DNA of 64,000 nt from positions 85,942-149,941 of the forward strand of contig CAMNSE010000001.1 in the NCBI GenBank assembly GCA_946554525.1. Reading direction: 5' to 3'. Made by a program: the position numbers and the translations under genes. The stretch is from an uncultured Mycoplasma sp. (GTDB lineage Bacteria; Bacillota_I; Bacilli_A; RF39; UBA660). Under the pieces are notes generated by a model, which was given only the letters and a program-made list of their open reading frames with translations, was not told where the DNA came from and made no database searches. Positions 24,655-32,992 of the stretch are shown here, one piece after another; the stretch's first letter is position 1, and every line of letters begins with the position of its first letter.

Positions 24655-25563
24655 TTATTCCTTCCAAGATGATACATTATACTTGTTTAATGTTTCATAT
24701 TCTAATTTATTATTATTTATAGTATAGATTCTTTCTTCAATATATCCGCTTTGCTCCCCAATTTTATTAGTTAGATTTAAGCTTAAATAGTATATTTTAT
24801 TATCCTCAACTTTAAAAGTGGCTTCGCAATTGTTGCTACATTTTGAATCATTAAACCATGAAATGTCTTTTTTATCTATTGCATAGCTATACATATCAGC
24901 GGTAAAAATTTCGCCATCATATTTATAATCGGTTGTAAAATATGACTTTTGCTCTTCTTCCCCATATGAATCTTTAATAGCATTGTTACTAATTAGTTCT
25001 AAGTCCTCATTATAAACACGAGCTCTATGTCCATATACAGGATAATCTACTACATTATAAACAATTAAATAATTTTTATTATCCGTGCCTTTAATAATTT
25101 CAAACTGTTTTGTATCAAATGCTTCTTCTATTTTGCTTATGGTAAAATTTTCACTCTTTTTAGATTCATTAATGCCACAAATTTTAAATGTATCTGCCTC
25201 ATATTCTGAAGAATGGTTATATAGTTCTACCCCATTTGCTTCTCCTATAACTAGATCGTAGCATGCATTTCTATTTCCAACTGGACCTGTTTGATATGAA
25301 TATACTATATTAAATTCTTTAATCTTTCCATTTAATGAGACTTCAAATGTTTGTAAAATCTTATCTTCTACGTTTTTTACGTCTTTTAATTTTACCCCAT
25401 CACTTATGATTTTCTCCTCTTCTTTTTGATCAACCTTTTCCTCAACTTTTACTTCTGGCGTTTTGTCTTTGTTATTTGAAATTGCAAAAATAATTCCTCC
25501 AGCCAAAAATCCTCCTAATAATAGCCCTAAAATTAAATAAATATACTTTTCACTTTTTCTCAT
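24655..25563 (-). CDS. N-terminally anchored extracytoplasmic protein, unknown
   Basis: The 302 residues begin with a basic patch and one helix (YIYLILGLLLGGFLAGGIIFAI), a Lys/Glu-rich stalk (about 35-55), and then a beta-rich domain with repeated NNKNYLIVYNV-type strands and two Cys pairs (one in SKCSNNCEATF). Signal-anchor topology places the domain outside. No enzymatic motif seen. It is a single gene with its own terminator. Confidence 0.65.
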   Translation of the reverse strand: MRKSEKYIYLILGLLLGGFLAGGIIFAISNNKDKTPEVKVEEKVDQKEEEKIISDGVKLKDVKNVEDKILQTFEVSLNGKIKEFNIVYSYQTGPVGNRNACYDLVIGEANGVELYNHSSEYEADTFKICGINESKKSENFTISKIEEAFDTKQFEIIKGTDNKNYLIVYNVVDYPVYGHRARVYNEDLELISNNAIKDSYGEEEQKSYFTTDYKYDGEIFTADMYSYAIDKKDISWFNDSKCSNNCEATFKVEDNKIYYLSLNLTNKIGEQSGYIEERIYTINNNKLEYETLNKYNVSSWKE

Positions 25564-25673
25564 ATATACTCTTTTATACCCTTTCCTTTTCTTTATTATA
25601 TCTTTTATTAATTTTTTTACAATTACTAAATATACAATGTTTATTACATTTTACAAATTTTAGACAAAAAAAA

Positions 25674-26900
25674 TTATTTTAGTAATCCTAAATAATAATT
25701 CTTTTTTCCTTTTTTTATAATCATAACTTTATTTTCAATAGCGTCTTTTGCATCGACAATATATTCTAAATCTGTAATTTTTTTATTATTAATATCAATA
25801 GCCCCTGCTAAAACAAATTCTCTTGCTTCTCTTTTGCTAGAGCAAATGCCATTATCTACAACAAAGTCTAGAATATTCTTATTTAATTCTATTTCTATAG
25901 TAGGCATACCTTTTAGAGAAGTTATAATATCATTACTTGATAGTTCTGTTACAGCATCGCTAAATAATGCTTCACTAATCTTTAAAGCGTGTTCATATTC
26001 TTCATGACCATGCAAGAATGTAATTACTTCTTCTGCTAATCGTTTTTGAGCTATTCTTTTTTCTGGAGTTTTTGTGTGAATACTTTCTATTTCATTAATT
26101 TCTTCTTTGCTTAAAAATGTTAATTTCTTTAAATAATCTATTATCATGCAATCTTCTAAATTAATAAAATATTGATATAATTCATAGCTAGATGTTTTAT
26201 TTATATCAAGCCATAAAGCATTACCTTCAGTTTTTCCAAATTTAACACCTCTTGAGTCAGTTACTAAAGGCATTACCATACCATATGCTTCTTTTCCAAG
26301 TTTTTTTCTAATAAGTTCAATCCCTGAAGTTATATTTCCCCATTGATCTGACCCTGCAACTTGTAATGTACATCCTCTAGTTTCATATAAATGTAAGAAA
26401 TCTAATGCTTGCAAAATCATGTATGAAAACTCTGCATAAGTAATTCCTGTTTCAATTCTTGATTTTACTTTATCCTTTGCTAACATGTAATTTATATTAA
26501 AATATTTACCATAGTCTCTTAAAAAATCTATTACATTAATATCTTTTGTCCAATCATAGTTATTAACTACTTCAAAACCAAATATTTTCTCAGCTTGAGT
26601 TTTTAATCCTTCAAAATTGTGTTTTACTTCTTCTTTTGATATCATAGGTCGTTCACTAGTTGGCTTTGGGTCCCCTATTAGTCCTGTTGCGCCTCCAACA
26701 AGCAAGATAGGATGATGCCCCGCATTTGCAAGCCTTGTAGATATTAAGAAAGATGAAAAATGACCTATATGCATAGAATCTGCTGTTGGATCTGTTCCAA
26801 TATAGAAAGTTAATCCTCCTTCGTTTAATTTATCGATTAACGCTTCATCACTAATATCTTGAATTAAACCGCGCCATTTTAAATCTTCATATAAAGTCAT
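25674..26900 (-). CDS. tyrS: Tyrosyl-tRNA synthetase
   Basis: A class I synthetase of 408 residues. HIGH is seen as MHIGH (about residue 43), the tyrosine pocket as QALDFLHLY and QVAGSDQWGN, the KMSKS motif as KFGKT (about 231), and an S4-like RNA-binding domain closes the protein (about 345-405). AAGGAGGAG, 6 bases before the ATG, lies in the end of the upstream aminopeptidase gene, whose TAA abuts this ATG. No T-box leader is present upstream of either gene. Confidence 0.96.
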   Translation of the reverse strand: MTLYEDLKWRGLIQDISDEALIDKLNEGGLTFYIGTDPTADSMHIGHFSSFLISTRLANAGHHPILLVGGATGLIGDPKPTSERPMISKEEVKHNFEGLKTQAEKIFGFEVVNNYDWTKDINVIDFLRDYGKYFNINYMLAKDKVKSRIETGITYAEFSYMILQALDFLHLYETRGCTLQVAGSDQWGNITSGIELIRKKLGKEAYGMVMPLVTDSRGVKFGKTEGNALWLDINKTSSYELYQYFINLEDCMIIDYLKKLTFLSKEEINEIESIHTKTPEKRIAQKRLAEEVITFLHGHEEYEHALKISEALFSDAVTELSSNDIITSLKGMPTIEIELNKNILDFVVDNGICSSKREAREFVLAGAIDINNKKITDLEYIVDAKDAIENKVMIIKKGKKNYYLGLLK

Positions 26901-28106
26901 TTAAAACTCCTCCTTTATAAAATTTCCTTTTTTCATTATACCTAAATATTCACCATTTTGCAAGACTGCAACTACACTTAAATCACATGTACCAATAAAA
27001 AAGTCAACATGAGTTTTAGAGCTATTTTGCCCTAAGTTTAATAACTCTTCTCTACTTTTTTCTAAACCATTTTTTATACATTCTGGAAAGCTGTCTCCAA
27101 TTGCTAAATGACATGATGCATTCTCGTCAAATAATGTATTTTTAAATGTAATGTTGGTGTTTGATATTGGTGAGTTATCATCTACTAAGGCAACTTCACC
27201 TAGAAATTTAGATCCATCATCAGTTTCTATAATTCCTTTTAAAACTTCTTCGCCGTTTTTTGCTTTATATTCTATAATTTTTCCATCTTTAAACTTTAAA
27301 TAAAAATCACTAATCAAAACTCCACTGTGAAATAGCGGTTTGGATGAATAGACAATACCATTAACTCTTAATCTATCAGGAGAAGTAAATATCTCTTCTG
27401 TAGGCATATTTACAATGTTTTTCCCTTCAGCACTTTGAAATAAATAATCTTTAGGCAATCCCACTTCTAGATTAGTTCCTAATGAGTTAGAAAAAATAAG
27501 CTTATCTATCTTTAAACTATTTAAATACTCAGCTCTTTCTTTTAATTTATTTAGTTTTCTATTCCAAGATAATGCTGGATTTTTATCTTTTATTAAACAT
27601 ATGTCAAAAATCAAATCCCATAAATCTTCTATGCTTTTAATTCCTTCAATACTACTTGCCCAAATTTCATTTGGAACGGCTGAAATGTTCCATTTTATTT
27701 TTCCTTTCTGCTGAAGACTCCTATATTCACTAATGCTTTCCATTTGATATTTTAGCACTTTATTTAATAGAGATGTATCTATATCATCATAAAAGCCAGG
27801 AATAGGAGAAGATAAATTTAAGAATGCGAATCCTTCCTTTGCCATTTGATCATATCTAGTTCGGTCCATTAAAGGATCATTTATTATTTCTTCGTATGTT
27901 CTACTTAAATAAAGTTCTCTTTGCTTTTCTTGATCATTTATTAATGTCTCTACTTCTATAATTCCAAGCAAGTTTGCTTCTTCTTTTACTATATTAATAA
28001 ATTCATTTATAAATTTAGAACCAATAATAAATAATTTATCATTCTTTTTTAATTTTAAACAATCTTGCACTAAAAATTTTGCGTATTTTCTTTCTAAATC
28101 TTCCAT
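26901..28106 (-). CDS. M29-family metallo-aminopeptidase
   Basis: A 401-residue protein resembling AmpS/aminopeptidase T: the N-terminal alpha/beta domain has KYAKFLVQDCLKLKKND and the C-terminal metal domain contains NMPTEEIFTSPDRLRVNG (Glu ligands), LGEVALVDDNSPIS, NASCHLAIG and HVDFFIGT (His/Asp ligands). These enzymes remove N-terminal residues from peptides with a two-metal centre. It is directly followed by tyrS with no intergenic bases, so the pair forms one transcript. Confidence 0.9.
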   Translation of the reverse strand: MEDLERKYAKFLVQDCLKLKKNDKLFIIGSKFINEFINIVKEEANLLGIIEVETLINDQEKQRELYLSRTYEEIINDPLMDRTRYDQMAKEGFAFLNLSSPIPGFYDDIDTSLLNKVLKYQMESISEYRSLQQKGKIKWNISAVPNEIWASSIEGIKSIEDLWDLIFDICLIKDKNPALSWNRKLNKLKERAEYLNSLKIDKLIFSNSLGTNLEVGLPKDYLFQSAEGKNIVNMPTEEIFTSPDRLRVNGIVYSSKPLFHSGVLISDFYLKFKDGKIIEYKAKNGEEVLKGIIETDDGSKFLGEVALVDDNSPISNTNITFKNTLFDENASCHLAIGDSFPECIKNGLEKSREELLNLGQNSSKTHVDFFIGTCDLSVVAVLQNGEYLGIMKKGNFIKEEF

Positions 28107-28123
28107 AATATCCTTTCTTATTT

Positions 28124-28160
28124 AAAAAGTTCATAACTTAAATTTATTTTGTTATGAACT
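28124..28160 (-). terminator. Terminator of the InlB-repeat protein gene
   Basis: AGTTCATAAC (28128-28137) and GTTATGAACT (28151-28160) form a perfect 10-bp stem followed on the minus strand by TTTTTAAATAAG. Confidence 0.75.
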
Positions 28161-28167
28161 CTATTAA

Positions 28168-29985
28168 TTATCTATAATAAGATTCTACAATGTCATAATT
28201 GTCTTTATACTTATTTTTATTTTTTGCTAAATCAACTGTACAATCATCTAAATCTGTATATTTAACTTCTATTATGTATGGTACAAAATATATTCCATAT
28301 CCTAAGTTAGGAGCATAGTATGGCGCTACATTATAAGTATTTTTAATATATGCAGTTAAATCTATGTACCATTTGCCGTTTTCTTTATATGCAGCGCTTA
28401 CATTTTCAGAAAAATTAGTTGATTTTAATGAAGAAGCTTGTAATACTGCACCACTTGGAACATAAACGCTATATTTACTATTTCCTCCTACCATGCTAAT
28501 TCCTTTGTTATATTGTCTAGAAACTGCATTATTATAACTTGCTAGAGAAGATAGATGGTATACCCAGTTAACTCTCAAATTATCTGAGTGAATGTTATCA
28601 AATTTAATTTTCCATGATAATGTTGTAGAAGTAACGTCAGATCCAATATATGCAATTGAATAATATGGTTCTGATTTTATTTTACAATATTTACTAACAT
28701 ATCCTGATGGCTCCCAATATGCTTCTAAAGTAATATCATTGTATATGCGCGAATTGAAATTATACTCACTTCCATTTAAGTACCATCCTGCAAAATCATA
28801 TCCATCATATGTTGGGTCGTTTGGCTTTGATACTTTAGCACCTTCTTCGACTGTTTTAGTAATGGAAGATCTTCCATTATTATAAACAAATTTTACTGTA
28901 TAAGAATTTTTGTTGCAAATATCATTATATTCCCAGTCTGCATAAAGAGTAATATCTTTATAAATAGCACTATTGAAATCAAATCTTTTTAAATTTCCAT
29001 TTACATCATAATAATACCACCCAATAAAGTCATAACAATTCTTAGTTGGATTTTTTGGAACTTCAACTTGATTACCTTCTAATACAATTTGATTGCTTAC
29101 TTTTGTTCCGCCATTTGTATCAAAGCTTACCGTGTATTTCTTTCTTACATTTTCGTTTGGAATTTTTTCCCATTTAGCTTCTAAAGTAATAGTTTTTGTA
29201 ATTTTTGTTTTAAAATCAAATTTCTTATTATCTAAATACCATCCTAGGAATCTATATCCATCGCGTGATGGGGCAATATAATATGCATATCCATCTTTTT
29301 TTACTGTTTGAGAAGAAATAGCATTTCCACCATTTGAATTAAAATTTACTGTATAATATGTATTACTAACACAAGATCCAACACATCCATTAACATAAGT
29401 TATATTATAAACTTTATTTACAGTAGGTGTTTTATTAGATCCACTATTTTGATTATTGTTATTATAATAATTATTAACTTGGTTACTTGGTTTCTTTGTT
29501 GTTGTATTATTTGTATTATTGCTATTACTGTTACTATTGCAATCTTTACAATTTTCTTCTGTAGAAATTAGAGTTTCAATATAATCTGATTTATAATCAC
29601 AACTTAAATATACTTTCATACGATATTCATTGTCCATTACTTTAGTTGTTTGTACATAGCTTGAAGTCTCGTTACATGTATCTCCTTTTTCATCTAAAAA
29701 CTCTACTATTAAGTTATTGCTTATCATATCAAGCAAGCTAATGCGATTTGTATCTCCAGTCTTCTCAGGTAAATTATTGCCTTTGAAAAAATCAAATCCA
29801 GCTTCTTTCATTAAACTGATATTTTTAATATATGTAGCATTTGCCTCCACATTATTTTTGTTACTTTTCTTCGGATAAAGATAACAAATAAGAACAATAA
29901 CTAACAAAATTAATGCTAGAATTCCTATCAATTTTGGCCAACCTATTTTATACTTTTTTTTGATTTGTTTTGTTTCCTTTTCCAT
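28168..29985 (-). CDS. Surface protein with Listeria-Bacteroides (InlB B) repeats
   Basis: Six hundred and five residues: a basic N-terminus, one helix (about 20-40), a roughly 110-residue alpha/beta segment, an Asn/Thr-rich linker (about 150-195), then three InlB-B/Flg_new repeats with the YTVNFNSNGG ... GYRFLGWY ... ITLEAKWE pattern (about 205-430). A C-terminal domain of about 175 residues follows. No LPxTG is present, so the N-terminal helix is the anchor. Such repeats are typical of adhesins and large surface proteins of host-associated Bacillota. The Asn/Thr linker is encoded by AAT/ACT-rich DNA (29440-29560), a possible slip site. Confidence 0.85.
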   Translation of the reverse strand: MEKETKQIKKKYKIGWPKLIGILALILLVIVLICYLYPKKSNKNNVEANATYIKNISLMKEAGFDFFKGNNLPEKTGDTNRISLLDMISNNLIVEFLDEKGDTCNETSSYVQTTKVMDNEYRMKVYLSCDYKSDYIETLISTEENCKDCNSNSNSNNTNNTTTKKPSNQVNNYYNNNNQNSGSNKTPTVNKVYNITYVNGCVGSCVSNTYYTVNFNSNGGNAISSQTVKKDGYAYYIAPSRDGYRFLGWYLDNKKFDFKTKITKTITLEAKWEKIPNENVRKKYTVSFDTNGGTKVSNQIVLEGNQVEVPKNPTKNCYDFIGWYYYDVNGNLKRFDFNSAIYKDITLYADWEYNDICNKNSYTVKFVYNNGRSSITKTVEEGAKVSKPNDPTYDGYDFAGWYLNGSEYNFNSRIYNDITLEAYWEPSGYVSKYCKIKSEPYYSIAYIGSDVTSTTLSWKIKFDNIHSDNLRVNWVYHLSSLASYNNAVSRQYNKGISMVGGNSKYSVYVPSGAVLQASSLKSTNFSENVSAAYKENGKWYIDLTAYIKNTYNVAPYYAPNLGYGIYFVPYIIEVKYTDLDDCTVDLAKNKNKYKDNYDIVESYYR

Positions 29986-30066
29986 TTTACCACCCTTACT
30001 TTCTGTATATGTTTAGTATATCTTTTATATTCATTAATGTCAAGCATTCTATAGTTTTTTCTAACA

Positions 30067-30091
30067 TTTAAAAACGAGCATTAATTGCTCG
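30067..30091 (-). terminator. Terminator overlapping the stop of the YtxH-like gene
   Basis: CGAGCA (30075-30080) and TGCTCG (30086-30091) form the stem; on the minus strand it is followed by TTTTTAAATG. The stop codon (30081-30083) lies in the loop. Confidence 0.75.
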
Positions 30092-30539
30092 CATTTTTCT
30101 TTTTAGCTGAAGTCTCCTTAGCAGTAACATTTTTTTCGTCACCTGCTAGTTTAGCAGTAATACTTTCTAATGCCTTAATTGTTGATGCTTTAACTTCTTT
30201 TGCTGCAGCTTCTATAACAGGTGTTCCTTTTTTTACTGCATAATCAACTAATTCATCAGCTTTCTTTTTAATTTTTTTAGCGCTTTCTTTTATTTTTTCG
30301 GCAACAGTCTCTTTGTCTAAATCTTTTAAATCTTTTTTTATTTCTGCCACTTTAGTCTCAATTGCTTTTTTAACATCTTCTTTCGTTAAATCTTTTGCTT
30401 TTGATACTAAATCATCCATTTTTTCTTTTAATTCTTTTCTTGTTTCTTTTCCACTTTTAGGTGCAAAAAGCATTCCTAATCCAACGCCTATTCCAGCACC
30501 TAATATAAATTTGCCTAAGCCATGTTTTTCTTTACTCAT
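30081..30539 (-). CDS. YtxH-domain protein
   Basis: The N-terminus GKFILGAGIGVGLGMLFAPKSGKETR is the YtxH signature: a glycine-zipper membrane helix followed by APKSGKETR. The rest of the 152 residues is a Lys/Glu/Ala-rich amphipathic helix. I start at the ATG 30539, 9 bases after GGAGG; the ATG at 30545 is too close. It overlaps the DUF948 gene by 8 bases. DUF948/YtxH pairs are widespread in Bacillota and are linked to envelope or stress functions without a defined mechanism. Confidence 0.85.
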   Translation of the reverse strand: MSKEKHGLGKFILGAGIGVGLGMLFAPKSGKETRKELKEKMDDLVSKAKDLTKEDVKKAIETKVAEIKKDLKDLDKETVAEKIKESAKKIKKKADELVDYAVKKGTPVIEAAAKEVKASTIKALESITAKLAGDEKNVTAKETSAKKKNASN

Positions 30540-30834
30540 TTTCATTTTCCTCCCCTTTACTTTTTTTAGCTTTCTTTTTGAAAAATAGCCTAGCAGCTAA
30601 TGATGAAAAACCATCTACTACTTTGTCAGTTAATGATACAATTTTATCAGTTGTAAAATCTACTATTTGAAATAAGCCATTTAGTGATTCAACTTTATCA
30701 TTTACATCATCCACTACTTTTTCTACTTTTTTAATTGTACTTATTGACTTCACACCTAATATTATGCCAATAACTAGTATTATTATTAACAAAATATAAA
30801 TAATTATTGGTAAAAATGATAACCAAAAGTCCAT
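30532..30834 (-). CDS. DUF948-domain membrane protein
   Basis: One hundred residues with an N-terminal helix (about 4-28) followed by an amphipathic region (STIKKVEKVVDDVNDKVESL) characteristic of DUF948, then a basic and acidic tail. It shares its start base with the stop of the gene before and overlaps the YtxH-like gene after, so all are translated from one message. Confidence 0.8.
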   Translation of the reverse strand: MDFWLSFLPIIIYILLIIILVIGIILGVKSISTIKKVEKVVDDVNDKVESLNGLFQIVDFTTDKIVSLTDKVVDGFSSLAARLFFKKKAKKSKGEENENE

Positions 30835-31745
30835 TATTCACCATCCTCTCTATTCTCATACATAGAATCTATTAAATCAAATAAATCACTCTCTATAGTA
30901 TCATCTAATTTTTCGCTATGATCATCTGGCGTATCCATGTCGTCTAATACATCCATTACATCTTTTTTAGCTTCTGAAACGTCAGGCATAACTTCTTCTA
31001 AGTCTTCATCTGTAATAATTGGTGTTTCGATAGTATCATCAATATCAATAATATCATCACTGCTATCTTTTAGAAGTTCATCAATAGTTCTCGCTTTTTC
31101 TAATTTTTCTTCTAATACTTTTGTTTCGTCTTCTTCTATAATTGTTTCATCCAAATTAATTTCTTCTGGTTCATCTTTCTTTTCTTCTTGAATTCCAAAG
31201 GCTTTTTTACGTACGCTCTCTACATCTAAGGCACGAGCAACTGTAGAATTATCGCGTGAAGTAATTTCATCAGGAGTATAGTTCTTATCTAATATCCCAT
31301 ATACTGGGCTAATGATTGGAGATGGTTTGAATTTTGTCTTTTCTTCTGGTTTAACTTCTGGCTTTATTTCATATTTTCTAAAATCATCTTGCTCTTTTTT
31401 TCTTTCGAACTCTAAAACGTTTGTAGTTCTTTTCGGTGGAAGCGATTGCTCAAATTCATCTTCATCAAAAGCAGGGAAATTAAATGTTCTTTCGCTTTTA
31501 AATATTTCTCTTTCACTAACGCTTTCATGAGATTTTTCTTCATGCTTTCTTTCCTCAGCAATAACAGGTTCTAAATCATCATAAAAATGATTATAATCTG
31601 GTTTTTTCTCTTCTATTTCAGGAACGAATCTATCATATTCGTCTTCTTTCTGCTTACTTGCTTTTTTAGAGCTTTTTTCAATTATTGGAATCTCTACTTC
31701 CTCTTCTTCAAACAAAATATTTTTTAATTTATTCATTAATCCCAT
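30834..31745 (-). CDS. Acidic, largely disordered protein with one conserved-looking segment
   Basis: Three hundred and three residues, rich in Glu and Asp. The N-terminus is a short amphipathic helix (MGLMNKLKNILF) that could touch the membrane. Around residue 150 is an uncharged segment (FKPSPIISPVYGILDKNY) that stands out from the acidic surroundings and looks like a binding motif. The C-terminal half has DD/EE-rich repeats ending in a short helix. AAGGTGC precedes the ATG at 31745. It sits between a lipoprotein gene and DUF948/YtxH in one operon. A scaffold or adaptor in the envelope or division machinery is a guess. Confidence 0.6.
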   Translation of the reverse strand: MGLMNKLKNILFEEEEVEIPIIEKSSKKASKQKEDEYDRFVPEIEEKKPDYNHFYDDLEPVIAEERKHEEKSHESVSEREIFKSERTFNFPAFDEDEFEQSLPPKRTTNVLEFERKKEQDDFRKYEIKPEVKPEEKTKFKPSPIISPVYGILDKNYTPDEITSRDNSTVARALDVESVRKKAFGIQEEKKDEPEEINLDETIIEEDETKVLEEKLEKARTIDELLKDSSDDIIDIDDTIETPIITDEDLEEVMPDVSEAKKDVMDVLDDMDTPDDHSEKLDDTIESDLFDLIDSMYENREDGE

Positions 31746-31758
31746 ATATAGCACCTTC

Positions 31759-32391
31759 CTAATTTACATAATCTGGATCATTTTCTTTTTTAGCTTCTTT
31801 TTCTTCCGTTTTAAATTCTAAATAATTCTCACTACCGATGATTTCAAATATATTAAATTCTTCTTCGATAGAATCCAGTACATTATTCCCCAAATAATTT
31901 TCAATTACATTATCATTATACGTTACTGATGATAATATTGACATAGCATATGCTACACTAATATTAATGTCACTCTCATATACTATCATTTCTATTTTAG
32001 CATAATTATACATAATTTCAATCAAATATTGATTATTTTTATAATTATTTATCTCAATATAACCTATTTTGTCATTTTTATTTAATTTACTGGAATAATA
32101 TGACTTTGTATTTTTATTATATTTAAACTCCGTTTTATGATGGAAACTTACTATATCAACATACAAATAGTAATAGTATTTTTGATCTGTTAAAACTTCG
32201 TTAAATTCACTACTTTCTTTTACGCTAATTCCAAGTGGCAAATAATAACTATATCCAAGCTTAGAAATATTAGTAGAAGTTACCTTACTATTTAAAGAAT
32301 TATTAATAATTACATCTAAGCTGCTGTCTTTAATACTAGTACAACTAGTGAGAAAAAGTATAAGCACACTTAGTAGGACTACTTTCTTCAT
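31759..32391 (-). CDS. Lipoprotein of unknown function
   Basis: A 210-residue protein with a lipoprotein signal (MKKVVLLSVLILFLTSC, Cys 17). The mature part is a beta-rich domain followed by an acidic C-terminal tail. It is the first gene of a four-gene operon (lipoprotein, acidic protein, DUF948, YtxH-like), 13 bases from the next gene, and is likely surface-exposed. Confidence 0.75.
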   Translation of the reverse strand: MKKVVLLSVLILFLTSCTSIKDSSLDVIINNSLNSKVTSTNISKLGYSYYLPLGISVKESSEFNEVLTDQKYYYYLYVDIVSFHHKTEFKYNKNTKSYYSSKLNKNDKIGYIEINNYKNNQYLIEIMYNYAKIEMIVYESDINISVAYAMSILSSVTYNDNVIENYLGNNVLDSIEEEFNIFEIIGSENYLEFKTEEKEAKKENDPDYVN

Positions 32392-32469
32392 TTATATCCT
32401 CCTACAATTCATAATTATAACGAAAAAAAAGCAAAAAATCAATCTAAAACGAAAAACTAAAAAAAGAGC

Positions 32470-32907
32470 TTAAATAAACTCCTTCATTTCGTTAACGTTA
32501 TGTTCCTCTGTAGCAAGCAGTTTTTTAGCTAAATTAATTATTTCCTCATCATGAGATAATCCAGCATTTAGCTTTTCTTGAATTGCAATTACGCCTTTTT
32601 CATTCCCTTCCATCATAAGCTTTGCAATTTTTTTGTCATCGCTATTGATTGTCATCATTTTACTCATCATTGTACTTGATAATTCTTTTAATTTTCCAAT
32701 TTCACTTTCCTTAGCACCATATTTTATTAATATTTTCTTTACATTTTTACGAAATTCTTCGTATTCATTTCTTTGTTCTTTCATAAGTTTAGCTAAAGAT
32801 TCATTTTCAGCTTTTGGTAATACAGTATCAATACCTATTATTCCCATTTGAGCATTTTGATAAATAAGATTTAATAATATAATATTTTCATTTGTTTTTT
32901 CTTTCAT
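32470..32907 (-). CDS. Small helical protein (DUF2383/ferritin-like fold suspected)
   Basis: One hundred and forty-five residues, almost entirely helical, with Met/Lys/Glu-rich helices (e.g. IIGIDTVLPKAENESLAKLM, DDKKIAKLMMEGNEKGVIAI) in the order expected for a four-helix bundle. I use the ATG at 32907 after GGGTGA; the GTG at 32919 overlaps that site. The end of the gene is inside a hairpin (GAGTTTA/TAAGCTC) followed by TTTTTTT. The fold assignment is weak. Confidence 0.5.
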   Translation of the reverse strand: MKEKTNENIILLNLIYQNAQMGIIGIDTVLPKAENESLAKLMKEQRNEYEEFRKNVKKILIKYGAKESEIGKLKELSSTMMSKMMTINSDDKKIAKLMMEGNEKGVIAIQEKLNAGLSHDEEIINLAKKLLATEEHNVNEMKEFI

Positions 32908-32992
32908 ACAAAAATTCACCCAATAATAGTATGGATGAATTTATTTGTTTTATTCTATCTTTTCATGTTAAAGCTCTAATATCAAATTATTA

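Noticed and set aside
25674-28106. T-box leader for tyrS
   Set aside because: tyrS starts directly after the aminopeptidase stop, and the region upstream of 28106 is only about 60 bases with a terminator, so there is no room for a T-box.
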